From Gallionellaceae bacterium (lineage in GTDB: Bacteria > Pseudomonadota > Gammaproteobacteria > Burkholderiales > Gallionellaceae), in the NCBI GenBank assembly GCA_031277195.1, contig JAITMU010000101.1, positions 1-11,458 of the forward strand: a stretch of DNA of 11,458 nucleotides, in the 5' to 3' direction. Shown one piece after another: positions 1-5,923 of this stretch (positions within the stretch are counted from its first letter, which is position 1; each line of letters begins with the position of its first letter). The notes under the pieces were generated by a model. It made no database searches. It saw nothing but the letters and a program-made list of their open reading frames with translations, and was not told the DNA's origin. Position numbers and translations under genes: made by a program.

Positions 1-155
1 GTGACCGTGTTTTTCAACAGAACCACGTATTGATCGAATGACTCGACCTGGCCTTGCAGTTTGATGCCGTTCACCAGATAGATCGCCACTTGCACGTGTT
101 CCTTGCGCAAGGCGTTCAGAAACGGGTCTTGTAATTGTTGCCCTTTGTTGGTCAT
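1..155 (-). CDS. hfq: RNA chaperone Hfq, N-terminal part (cut by window edge)
   Basis: Hfq is a hexameric Sm-like protein that binds small RNAs and mRNAs and promotes their pairing. The reverse strand reads MTNKGQQLQDPFLNALRKEH and continues through the Sm1 signature IYLVNGIKLQGQ and SFDQYVVLLKNTV, covering residues 1-51; the Sm2 motif and C-terminal tail lie outside the window. The Q and D of LQDPFLN (Q9, D10) are proximal-face residues in E. coli Hfq. Y43 stands where E. coli has F42. The rim patch is RKEH rather than the enterobacterial RRER, a form I associate with betaproteobacteria. An AAAGGCG ribosome-binding site lies about 9 nt before the ATG. The gene is divergent from the DUF4149 gene. 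Identification is firm; only the start is visible. Confidence 0.96.
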   Translation of the reverse strand, partial: MTNKGQQLQDPFLNALRKEHVQVAIYLVNGIKLQGQVESFDQYVVLLKNTV

Positions 156-308
156 GGTGTTCGCGCCTTTCTGATTATTATGGGACGATAACTCTACTGG
201 ATTTTTGCTGCCGCCGAAAGAGCCAGCAAACTGGTACAGTAGGAAAAACGCCGAGGGAAAAAGTTCAACCCGGCAAATAAAAATACTCGCTTAACAGGGA
301 CGACACTC
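156..308. promoter_or_regulatory. Divergent intergenic region between hfq and the DUF4149 gene
   Basis: This gap must hold the start signals of two divergent genes. On the minus strand CATAAT at 177-182 is a possible -10 for hfq, but no good -35 stands 16-18 nt upstream of it. On the plus strand AGGGA at 296-300 is a good ribosome-binding site for the gene at 309. An AT-rich stretch near 276-286 could be a -10 but is not consensus. No strong promoter can be named. Confidence 0.35.
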
Positions 309-773
309 ATGCAAGCAATTCAAAAATACACCGATGGTTTGGGGCTGCTCGCAATCACCGCCTGGGCAGGCGGATTATGGGGCGTAGGGTATCTGGCGGT
401 ACCGGTGCTGTTCGGTTCGTTGCAAGACCGGATGCTGGCTGGCGCCGTAGCCGGCAAAATGTTCACGGCGGTCGCTTATGTAGGCATCGTGTGCGCGGTT
501 TATCTGCTGGCTTACCGGCTTGCGCTGTACCGCAAAGCCGCGCTGCGGCAATCGGTGTTCATCATCGTTGCCATCATGCTGGCGTTGACGCTGATCGGGC
601 TGTGCGGCATCCAACCCGCCATCGCGGAAATCAAAGCGCAAGTCGCGCCCGGCAGCGTGGCAGACAGCCCGCTCGCCGGACGATTCGGCATGTTGCACGG
701 AATGGCCAGCATGATCTACCTGCTGCAAAGCCTGCTGGCGGCGGTGCTGGTTGTGCGAGCGCGCAATTCGTAG
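309..773 (+). CDS. DUF4149 domain integral membrane protein
   Basis: This is a 154-residue protein with four predicted membrane segments, at about residues 10-32, 50-72, 80-102 and 130-150, and short polar links. The opening GLLAITAWAGGLWGVGYL, with small residues and Trp in the first helix, is what I recognise as DUF4149 (TMEM205-like), a small inner-membrane family of unknown function widespread in betaproteobacteria. There is no cleavable signal peptide; the first helix would serve as anchor. AGGGA sits 8 nt before the ATG. The stop is 17 nt before the truncated haemoglobin start, so the two are probably co-transcribed. The family call rests on topology and the N-terminal pattern, not on catalytic residues. 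No function is proposed. Confidence 0.85.
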   Translation: MQAIQKYTDGLGLLAITAWAGGLWGVGYLAVPVLFGSLQDRMLAGAVAGKMFTAVAYVGIVCAVYLLAYRLALYRKAALRQSVFIIVAIMLALTLIGLCGIQPAIAEIKAQVAPGSVADSPLAGRFGMLHGMASMIYLLQSLLAAVLVVRARNS

Positions 774-790
774 GTGGCGGCGGGAAGAAA

Positions 791-1174
791 ATGAACACGC
801 TCCCCTCTCACTACCAAAGCCTCGGCGGCGCAGAAAAAATCCGCGCGCTGGTGCAACGGTTTTATCAACTCATGGATGAACTGCCGGAGGCTTACGGCAT
901 CCGCAAGCTGCATGCCACCGATCTTTCCGGTGCCGAGGAGAAGCTGTTCAAATTCCTGTCCGGCTGGTCAGGCGGGCCGCAACTGTATGTGAATGAATAC
1001 GGTCATCCGATGTTACGCAAACGCCATCTGCCGTTTCCCATCGGCGACGCGGAGCGCGATCAATGGATGATGTGCATGAATCTGGCGCTGGATGAGGTGG
1101 TGGAAGATGCAAAGCTGCGCGCCAAACTGGCGGCGGCATTCAGGAAGGTGGCGGATCACATGCGGAATCAATGA
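791..1174 (+). CDS. Group II (O-type) truncated haemoglobin
   Basis: This is a 127-residue 2-over-2 globin that binds haem and gaseous ligands; group II members are linked to oxygen or NO chemistry and oxidative stress. Y25 fits the B10 tyrosine, H79 in LRKRHLPFPI is the proximal F8 histidine and W92 fits the G8 tryptophan typical of groups II and III. The segment from GHPMLRKRH to W92 is close to the group II signature. The frame stays open upstream to 377, but that stretch overlaps the DUF4149 gene out of frame; the globin match starts at the ATG at 791, preceded by GGGAAG. It is probably co-transcribed with the DUF4149 gene and ends before the hairpin at 1216-1253. The precise ligand cannot be read from sequence. 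Confidence 0.93.
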   Translation: MNTLPSHYQSLGGAEKIRALVQRFYQLMDELPEAYGIRKLHATDLSGAEEKLFKFLSGWSGGPQLYVNEYGHPMLRKRHLPFPIGDAERDQWMMCMNLALDEVVEDAKLRAKLAAAFRKVADHMRNQ

Positions 1175-1180
1175 CGCATG

Positions 1181-1211
1181 GGTTGCGGTTCGCTGCGCTC
1201 GCCGCGCAACC
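1181..1211. repeat. Short palindromic repeat, copy A
   Basis: GGTTGCG at 1181-1187 pairs with CGCAACC at 1205-1211 around a GC-rich centre that contains TTCGCTGCGCTC. The same centre recurs at 9698-9709 inside the palindrome at 9643-9723, which also ends in CAACCT. These look like members of one dispersed palindromic repeat family. This copy lies just after the haemoglobin stop codon. Confidence 0.6.
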
Positions 1212-1215
1212 TATA

Positions 1216-1253
1216 AACGCAAAGGGCAAGCCTCACGGCTTGCCCTTTGCGTT
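1216..1253. terminator. Bidirectional terminator hairpin between the haemoglobin gene and rplI
   Basis: AACGCAAAGGGCAAGCC at 1216-1232 pairs perfectly, over 17 bp, with 1237-1253 around a four-base loop TCAC. It lies between two facing genes, 41 nt after the haemoglobin stop and 23 nt beyond the rplI stop in the other direction. The stem is strong but neither side has a long T tract, so termination may rely on the hairpin and flanking Ts such as TTTATA on the minus strand. Confidence 0.75.
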
Positions 1254-1276
1254 ACGGATTTCAACCCCGTCAGTTT

Positions 1277-1726
1277 TTAGTGCTCGCCCAACACCGCCAC
1301 GGTGATATTCACCACCACGTCGGTGTGCAGCCCGATGCTGATCGGGTAATCGCCGATCTGCTTCAGATGACCTTCCGGCATGCGCACTTGCGATTTTTCC
1401 ACGTTGTAGCCTTGCGCCGCCAGCGCATCAACGATGTCGGCGTTGGTCACGGAGCCGAACAGCTTGCCGTCCACACCGGCCTTTTGCACGATCTGCACGG
1501 TCAGGCCGTTGAGCTTTTCACCAAAGGCTTGCGCTTCGGCCAGCTTGGCGGCTTCTGCGGCTTCCAGTTCGGCGCGACGCACAGCGAATTCAGCCACATT
1601 GTTTTCGGTCGCGCGCTTGGCCTTGCCTTGCGGGATCAAAAAGTTGCGGGCGTAGCCATTTTTCACTTTGACCACATCGCCCAGCTTGCCGAGGTTGGCC
1701 ATTTTTTCCATCAGAATTACTTGCAT
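1277..1726 (-). CDS. rplI: 50S ribosomal protein L9
   Basis: L9 binds domain V of 23S rRNA near the base of the L1 stalk and helps keep the reading frame. The 149-residue product begins MQVILMEKMANLGKLGDVV and continues with VKNGYARNFLIPQGKA, the conserved N-terminal rRNA-binding domain. A long charged alpha helix (about residues 45-75) follows, then a C-terminal domain ending in VVNITVAVLGEH. Length and order match the usual bacterial L9. AAGGAG stands 8 nt before the ATG and overlaps the TAA stop of rpsR (TAAGGAG), showing tight coupling at the end of the rpsF operon. Nothing unusual was seen. Confidence 0.98.
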   Translation of the reverse strand: MQVILMEKMANLGKLGDVVKVKNGYARNFLIPQGKAKRATENNVAEFAVRRAELEAAEAAKLAEAQAFGEKLNGLTVQIVQKAGVDGKLFGSVTNADIVDALAAQGYNVEKSQVRMPEGHLKQIGDYPISIGLHTDVVVNITVAVLGEH

Positions 1727-1738
1727 GTCCGCCGCTCC

Positions 1739-2008
1739 TTAGTGCAAATCGGTGTAAGGCAACAGAGCCAGATAGCGCGCGCGCTTCACCGCCACGCTCA
1801 ACTGACGCTGGTAGCGCGTCTTGGTTCCGGTGATGCGCGCCGGAATCAGCTTGCCGTTTTCGCTGATGAATTCCTTGAGGATGTTGATGTCCTTGTAATC
1901 CACCTCGGCGATTTTCTCCGCGGTAAAGCGGCAGAATTTGCGGCGCTTGAACAACGAACGCGATGCGTTGTTCTTCTTTTCGTCTTTCTTCTTAAATACA
2001 CGAGCCAT
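1739..2008 (-). CDS. rpsR: 30S ribosomal protein S18
   Basis: S18 joins the platform of the 30S subunit as a heterodimer with S6. The 89-residue product has a basic N-terminus, the signature region FKRRKFCRFTAEKIAEVDYKD truncated here to its core RRKFCRFT, and the C-terminal block RITGTKTRYQRQLSVAVKRA, which is typical of the family. It is longer than the E. coli protein (75 residues) by a lysine-rich N-terminal extension of about 14 residues, MARVFKKKDEKKNN. AGGAG lies 7 nt before the ATG, inside the last codons of priB. It is the third gene of the operon. Confidence 0.98.
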   Translation of the reverse strand: MARVFKKKDEKKNNASRSLFKRRKFCRFTAEKIAEVDYKDINILKEFISENGKLIPARITGTKTRYQRQLSVAVKRARYLALLPYTDLH

Positions 2009-2010
2009 GC

Positions 2011-2322
2011 TTATGCTCCTTCATTCAATACGATAATGTTGTCTATGTGCATCACCAGTTGCGCGATGCGCAAACTGCGCTGAGCCAGGAATCCTTCTGC
2101 CCGCACCCGTTGTCCGTTTCGCATTCCGCTTGCCTGTCTGGCAACTTCGCCCAGCGCCAGCGCGGGAATGTCGCATTTCACTTGTCTTGGCATTCCGGCT
2201 TCCTGTTGCGTGGAAGCGTGGCGGATTTTAAAACTGACTTGTGCGATGCCGGCCGGGGTGTAGCGCAATCCGTCCAGTTCAACCAGCTCACCGTCAACGA
2301 CGAACCGGTTGCGGCTTTCCAT
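2011..2322 (-). CDS. priB: Primosomal replication protein PriB
   Basis: PriB is a single-stranded-DNA-binding OB-fold protein that works with PriA and DnaT in restarting stalled replication forks. The 103-residue reading from the ATG at 2322 starts MESRNRFVVDGELVELDGLR and keeps the SSB-like pattern: strand LRYTPAGIAQVSFKIRH, then CDIPALALGEVA, then VRAEGFLAQRSLRIAQLVMHIDNI. The frame remains open back to 2385, but that stretch runs into rpsF; starting at 2322 leaves a 4-nt gap after the rpsF stop and matches family length (about 100 residues). Its place between rpsF and rpsR is the classic one for beta- and gammaproteobacteria. Confidence 0.93.
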   Translation of the reverse strand: MESRNRFVVDGELVELDGLRYTPAGIAQVSFKIRHASTQQEAGMPRQVKCDIPALALGEVARQASGMRNGQRVRAEGFLAQRSLRIAQLVMHIDNIIVLNEGA

Positions 2323-2326
2323 CCGA

Positions 2327-2731
2327 TCAGGATTCCGCTGCGGCTTCGGCTGGCGCTGCTTCCGCAGGCGCGGCGTCAGCGGCAAACGCCGAATCGGTCA
2401 GCGAGCGCGACTTTTCTTCCTTCATCATCGCGGAAGGAATCGTCACGGCAGTTTTGGTCTTGACGGTCAGATGGCGCAGCACGGCGTCATTGAAGCGGAA
2501 CGCGTGCTCCAGTTCGTCCAGGGTTTCCTGACCGCACTCGATGTTCATCAGCACATAATGCGCCTTGTGGATTTTCTGGATCGGGTAAGCCAGTTGGCGG
2601 CGACCCCAGTCTTCCAGGCGGTGAATATGTCCGCCCTTGGACGTTACCAGTGTGCGATATCGCTCGACCATCGCGGGCACTTGCTCGCTCTGATCGGGAT
2701 GCACGATGAATACGATTTCATAATGTCGCAT
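2327..2731 (-). CDS. rpsF: 30S ribosomal protein S6
   Basis: S6 binds the central domain of 16S rRNA together with S18. The 134-residue product begins MRHYEIVFIVHPDQSEQVP and includes the conserved YPIQKIHKAHYVLMNIE stretch. The S6 fold ends near residue 100; beyond it is an Ala/Pro/Glu-rich tail with a repeated APAEA unit, ending AAAES. Acidic low-complexity tails are common on S6 and E. coli S6 carries a glutamate tail. The frame is open back to 2782, but AAGGAG 6 nt before the ATG at 2731 and homology to the family N-terminus fix the start. It is the first gene of its operon, behind the promoter at 2800-2827. Confidence 0.98.
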   Translation of the reverse strand: MRHYEIVFIVHPDQSEQVPAMVERYRTLVTSKGGHIHRLEDWGRRQLAYPIQKIHKAHYVLMNIECGQETLDELEHAFRFNDAVLRHLTVKTKTAVTIPSAMMKEEKSRSLTDSAFAADAAPAEAAPAEAAAES

Positions 2732-2752
2732 CGTTACTCCTTGTGGATTAAA

Positions 2753-2780
2753 GCCCCCCGCCATGCGTGAACGGTGGAGC
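2753..2780 (-). promoter_or_regulatory. Possible S6:S18 leader RNA structure in the rpsF 5' UTR
   Basis: The predicted rpsF leader is about 60 nt. It contains GCTCC and a run of Gs ending in GC that could pair, enclosing CACCG and CATGG. Leaders bound by the S6:S18 complex, described in several bacteria, present a CCG element that mimics its 16S rRNA site. The CACCG here is suggestive, but I could not fold the RNA or compare it with a covariance model. It also overlaps nothing else. Confidence 0.3.
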
Positions 2781-2799
2781 AAGGTTTTGGGAGCGCAGG

Positions 2800-2827
2800 A
2801 TTATAGGGAAAAAATAAGGCAAGTCAA
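2800..2827 (-). promoter_or_regulatory. Sigma-70 promoter of the rpsF operon
   Basis: On the minus strand TTGACT (2827-2822) and TATAAT (2805-2800) are separated by 16 nt, close to the sigma-70 consensus. The start point would be near 2793. The discriminator after the -10 reads CCTGCG, GC-rich, as in promoters inhibited by ppGpp and DksA. The leader is about 60 nt. Confidence 0.85.
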
Positions 2828-2870
2828 GGGGAAAGCCGGTCTCCAAAGTATTAGCTGACATAAGCTCCGG

Positions 2871-2899
2871 TTGCGTCGCCCTGTCGATTCTGGTATTAA
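2871..2899 (+). promoter_or_regulatory. Candidate extended -10 promoter of dksA
   Basis: TTGCGT (2871-2876) and TATTAA (2894-2899) are 17 nt apart. TGG directly before the -10 gives an extended -10 element. The start point would be near 2906, which favours the dksA start at 2944 over the ATG at 2908. This promoter is back to back with that of rpsF, with 43 bp between the two -35 boxes. Confidence 0.6.
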
Positions 2900-2943
2900 A
2901 GCCGGCTTTGCTGCACATGGTTCGCTCGTTTCCGGAGAAAGTA

Positions 2944-3366
2944 ATGCCCGTACAAGCCACAAAACCCATCGCCTCCTACAAGCCCAAAAAGGGCGAGGCG
3001 TACATGAATCCCAAGCAACTTGACCACTTCCGCGCCATCCTGAATGGCATCAAGGCGGAGTTGAGCGAAGACATCGACCGCACGGTGCATACCATGCAGG
3101 ACGAAGCCACCGTGTTTGCCGACCCGAATGATCGCGCCAGCCAGGAATCCGATGTCAGCCTGGAACTGCGCAACCGCGACCGCGAACGCAAGCTGATCAA
3201 GAAAATCGACGAAATGCTCGCCAAGATCGACAGCGGCGATTACGGTTATTGCGAGAAGTGCGGCATTGAAATCGGCCTGAGCCGTCTGGAAGCGCGGCCT
3301 ACGGCGACGCTTTGCATTGATTGCAAGACGCTGGATGAAATCCGCGAGAAGCAGGTGGCCAAGTAA
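2944..3366 (+). CDS. dksA: RNA polymerase-binding transcription factor DksA
   Basis: DksA binds the secondary channel of RNA polymerase and, with ppGpp, lowers rRNA and ribosomal protein transcription and activates biosynthetic promoters. The 140-residue product has an N-terminal segment, a coiled coil (about 25-100) with the tip residues D60, D63 and A65 in DPNDRA, matching D71, D74 and A76 of E. coli, and a zinc finger with C103, C106, C124 and C127 (YCEKCG and CIDCK). SLELRNRDRERKLIKKI is nearly identical to E. coli. GGAG 6 nt before the ATG at 2944 supports this start; an in-frame ATG at 2908 would add 12 residues but has no clear ribosome-binding site and lies next to the predicted transcription start. 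Confidence 0.97.
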   Translation: MPVQATKPIASYKPKKGEAYMNPKQLDHFRAILNGIKAELSEDIDRTVHTMQDEATVFADPNDRASQESDVSLELRNRDRERKLIKKIDEMLAKIDSGDYGYCEKCGIEIGLSRLEARPTATLCIDCKTLDEIREKQVAK

Positions 3367-3381
3367 CGTTTGGCTGCTTGC

Positions 3382-3421
3382 CCCCCCACCCCAACCCTCC
3401 CCCCATAAATGGGGAGAGGGA
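3382..3421. repeat. GC-rich hairpin repeat (copy 1), probable shared terminator
   Basis: 3395-3406 and 3409-3420 pair at 11 of 12 positions (CCCTCCCCCCAT with ATGGGGAGAGGG), preceded by a C-rich run. It fills the gap between the facing dksA and radical SAM genes, so it could end both transcripts. Related copies are at 11173-11212 and 11254-11296. This CCCTCTCCCC type of repeat is scattered through many proteobacterial genomes. Confidence 0.65.
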
Positions 3422-3425
3422 GCGT

Positions 3426-4274
3426 TTAGACCGACACCCTGACTTCCACTCCCAACGCGCGAATGCGCGCAGCGAAACCTTCCATCTGCTCCAACGATAA
3501 CGCCGTCAGCCGTGGCGCTTCCGGCTGCAACGACGGACGCGCCAGCGTGTAGAGCAAGACGCCGCGCACCTTGGTGCCGTCACGCAGCAAATCTGCCAGC
3601 AACGCCAGATAATCCGCCTCGTCCTGCGCAGACGGCGGTTCGCCGTCCAGCGCGAACCAGCAGGTTTGCAGCCAGGTCGGACACAACGCCGCCGCGGTGG
3701 CGAAATGGCTGCGCACCTTGTCCATCGCCGTGTGCGTGTCGTTGACGAGCCTCATGCCCGTTTCGCTGGCGCGGTCGAGTTTGAACCAGACTTCGCCGTT
3801 GATCTCGTTCATGCGGCGCAAACCGCGCTGCACGTTCTCCCGATGCGTCAAGCTGCCGTTGGTAATCAATACGGTTTTGACGGTGGCATCCAGCCCGGCG
3901 GCTTCACGCACCCGCGCGATGCAATCGATCACCTCGGCAAATTCCGCCGCGCTGGTCGGTTCGCCATTGCCGGACAGGGCGATGTCGTTGATGCGCCGCA
4001 TCCCTTCCGGCACGCGCTGCCGCATGAAATCGCCATGCAGCAACTCACGCAGAAATCCGCTCAATTCGCGCTCCAGCAAGGCAAGATCAACCGGCGGCGC
4101 TGTGCCGCGCGCCAGTTCCGGCACCTGGCAGTAAATGCAGCGCCAGTTGCAAGCGTTGTCGATATTGAGATTAACACCGACCGACACCCCGCCCGCGCGG
4201 CGCGAGACCACCGGATAGACATAGCGCAACCCCGCGCTGTCGCGGCTGTGGTCGGTGGGAGTGAGAGGATTCAT
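3426..4274 (-). CDS. Radical SAM protein, COG0731-like
   Basis: The 282-residue product has the radical SAM cluster motif CNWRCIYC (C42, C46, C49), which binds a [4Fe-4S] cluster and S-adenosylmethionine, and LSGNGEPT as the glycine-rich motif. The lead-in YVYPVVSRRAGGVSVGVNLN and NACNWRCIYCQVP are what I recognise from a bacterial group placed in COG0731 with archaeal wyosine-synthesis enzymes. Bacteria lack wyosine, so the true substrate is unknown to me. The frame extends to a TTG at 4292; the ATG at 4274 gives the better N-terminus, though no strong ribosome-binding site is seen. It sits on the same strand as nlpD, 87 nt downstream, where rpoS often lies, and may be transcribed with it. 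Confidence 0.85.
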   Translation of the reverse strand: MNPLTPTDHSRDSAGLRYVYPVVSRRAGGVSVGVNLNIDNACNWRCIYCQVPELARGTAPPVDLALLERELSGFLRELLHGDFMRQRVPEGMRRINDIALSGNGEPTSAAEFAEVIDCIARVREAAGLDATVKTVLITNGSLTHRENVQRGLRRMNEINGEVWFKLDRASETGMRLVNDTHTAMDKVRSHFATAAALCPTWLQTCWFALDGEPPSAQDEADYLALLADLLRDGTKVRGVLLYTLARPSLQPEAPRLTALSLEQMEGFAARIRALGVEVRVSV

Positions 4275-4297
4275 GCAAAAGCCAGGGCGCAAGTTGG

Positions 4298-4346
4298 AAG
4301 ACGTAAAACGTAAGCCAACCCTCTTACATCTTACGTCTTACGTCTT
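4298..4346. repeat. ACGTAAG heptamer repeats forming a 17-bp hairpin
   Basis: AAGACGTAAAACGTAAG (4298-4314) matches the reverse complement of 4330-4346 at 16 of 17 positions. The right arm is part of a tandem run of CTTACAT, CTTACGT, CTTACGT (4323-4343). The structure lies between nlpD and the radical SAM gene. It may act as a terminator or be a dispersed repeat; there is no adjacent T run on the minus strand. Confidence 0.65.
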
Positions 4347-4361
4347 GCCGCCCCCAATCCG

Positions 4362-5270
4362 CTAAAACTTCGGCAAATACCCCATCGGATCCACCGGCTT
4401 GCCCTGTTTGCGAATCTCGAAATGCAGCTTGACCTGATCCGCATCGGAGTTGCCCATCTCGGCAATCTTCTGGCCTTTGCTGACATCCTGGCCTTCCTTC
4501 ACCAGAATCTGGTTGTTGTGCGCATAGGCGCTGAGATAGGTGTTGTTGTGCTTGATGATGACGAGCTTGCCGTAGCCGCGCAGACCGCTGCCGACATACA
4601 CCACCTTGCCCGCCGCGCTGGCCGACACCGGCTGACCCATTTTCCCCGCAATCTCGACGCCCTTGCGGCCTGCGCTTTCGGAAAAACCGGCAATCAGTTT
4701 GCCGTCGGTCGGCAATCCCCAGTTCAGTTCGTCGCCGCCCGCCGCAACCGGCGGCGCGGATGCAGCCGCCGCTGGCGCAGCGACAGTCGATGCGGGCGGC
4801 GCAGCAGCCGGTGCGGAACCGGACGGCTGCGCGCCCGTCATCTGTGCGAGCGCTTTATCGGAATAGGGCAGTTTGGCGACCTTGGGCTGCGTCAAAGTCG
4901 GCGGCGGCAAGGGCGTGACAGTAACCGCTGGCGGCAAGCGCGTTTCCTCCGTGCGCGCTGGCGCAGTGACTTGACCGACAGCAGGCGACGACGACAGCCG
5001 TAATTCCTGTCCGACGCGGATCATGCTCGGATCCTGAATGCCATTGATGGCGGCGAGTTCGCGATAATCAATGCCGTTGTTGAATGCAATGCTGAACAGG
5101 GTATCGCCCGGTTGCACCACATACGTCTTGCCGGATGCCGCCGATGGCACGGCCGCGCCGCGCGCGATGCCGCGCTCGGACACGGGCGCAGGCGGGCCGT
5201 CCGATCTGCACCCCGCCAGCACGACGACCAGCACAACGCACAACCCGCCCGCGGAAAGACGCTTCGTCAT
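4362..5270 (-). CDS. nlpD: NlpD-like murein hydrolase activator lipoprotein (LysM + LytM)
   Basis: NlpD is an envelope lipoprotein that activates the amidase AmiC during daughter-cell separation. The 302-residue product has a lipoprotein signal with lipobox LAGC (C21), a LysM peptidoglycan-binding domain at residues 49-92 (YVVQPGDTLFSIA to IRVGQELRL), an Ala/Pro-rich linker, and a C-terminal LytM/M23 domain from about 190. The LytM site is degenerate: the usual HxGxD is RKGVE and HLH is KLH, so it should not cut peptidoglycan itself, as in E. coli NlpD. GGGGA precedes the ATG. The start overlaps the pcm stop by 4 nt, completing surE-pcm-nlpD. In many relatives rpoS follows with its promoter inside nlpD; here it does not. 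Confidence 0.93.
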   Translation of the reverse strand: MTKRLSAGGLCVVLVVVLAGCRSDGPPAPVSERGIARGAAVPSAASGKTYVVQPGDTLFSIAFNNGIDYRELAAINGIQDPSMIRVGQELRLSSSPAVGQVTAPARTEETRLPPAVTVTPLPPPTLTQPKVAKLPYSDKALAQMTGAQPSGSAPAAAPPASTVAAPAAAASAPPVAAGGDELNWGLPTDGKLIAGFSESAGRKGVEIAGKMGQPVSASAAGKVVYVGSGLRGYGKLVIIKHNNTYLSAYAHNNQILVKEGQDVSKGQKIAEMGNSDADQVKLHFEIRKQGKPVDPMGYLPKF

Positions 5271-5923
5271 GTTTTCCCCATCAACAATGGCACAAAATGC
5301 ACCGTTTCCAGGCGCGTTTCATGAAATCCTTTTTCGTCGCGTTCGATCAGGCAAAGCTGCTGCTCCTGAGCGCCCAGCGGCAGCACCATTCTACCACCCA
5401 GCGCAAGCTGCCCCATCAGCGCGGGCAACACATGCGTGGCCGCTGCGGCGAGGATGATGCCGTCAAACGGCGCGGCTTCCTGCCAGCCTGCGCCGCCGTC
5501 GCCGTATCGCAACGTGACATTGCTTGCGTTCAATTCCTGCAACAGACTGACGGCGCGCTCATACAGCGGCTGCACGCGCTCGATCGTGTACACCTTGTGC
5601 GAGACCTGCGCCAACACCGCGGCCTGATAACCGCAGCCGGTGCCGACTTCCAGAACGCGGTTCATCTGGCGTCCGGCGCGCATCACTTCAATCATGCGCG
5701 CGACGATGTAAGGCTGGGAAATCGTTTGACCAAAACCGAGCGGCAGGGAAACGTTGTCATAGGCGCGACTCGCCAGCGCCTCATCCACAAAAATATGACG
5801 CGGCACCATGCTCATCGCCGCCAGCGTCATTTCATCGGTGATGCCCTCTGCGCGCAACCGCTCTATCATGCGATTGCGCGTGCGCTGCGAAGTCATGCCG
5901 ATGCCGCGGTAACGTTCGCTCAT
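5267..5923 (-). CDS. pcm: Protein-L-isoaspartate O-methyltransferase
   Basis: Pcm methylates isoaspartyl residues in aged proteins, using S-adenosylmethionine, to start their repair. The 218-residue product has the N-terminal helix region, the substrate-side motif GQTISQPYIVARM, SAM motif I VLEVGTGCGYQAAVLA, motif II around YTIERV, and the later block PFDGIILAAAATHVLPALM then GGRMVLPLG. All match the PCMT family at full length. An N-terminal MSERYRGIGMTSQ extension precedes the usual start; a second ATG (residue 10) is possible. The ATG at 5923 overlaps the surE stop by 4 nt (ATGA), which favours it through translational coupling. The stop likewise overlaps nlpD. Confidence 0.96.
   Translation of the reverse strand: MSERYRGIGMTSQRTRNRMIERLRAEGITDEMTLAAMSMVPRHIFVDEALASRAYDNVSLPLGFGQTISQPYIVARMIEVMRAGRQMNRVLEVGTGCGYQAAVLAQVSHKVYTIERVQPLYERAVSLLQELNASNVTLRYGDGGAGWQEAAPFDGIILAAAATHVLPALMGQLALGGRMVLPLGAQEQQLCLIERDEKGFHETRLETVHFVPLLMGKT

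Noticed and set aside
377..790. A long open frame that would fuse an N-terminal stretch to the truncated haemoglobin
   Set aside because: It overlaps the DUF4149 gene in another frame, is Arg/Gly/Ala-rich without any domain, and the globin starts at its own ATG at 791.
1247..2083. A 278-codon plus-strand open frame opposite rplI and rpsR
   Set aside because: It is the antisense shadow of two certain ribosomal protein genes, His/Gln-rich and without domain features.
2908..2943. Earlier ATG for dksA at 2908
   Set aside because: It sits almost on the predicted transcription start and has no ribosome-binding site; the ATG at 2944 has GGAG at good spacing.
4275..4292. TTG start for the radical SAM gene at 4292
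   Set aside because: The extra six residues add no family similarity and there is no ribosome-binding site to favour TTG over the ATG at 4274.
4298..4346. CRISPR-like array from the heptamer repeats
   Set aside because: Units are only 7 bp with no spacers of regular length and no cas genes.
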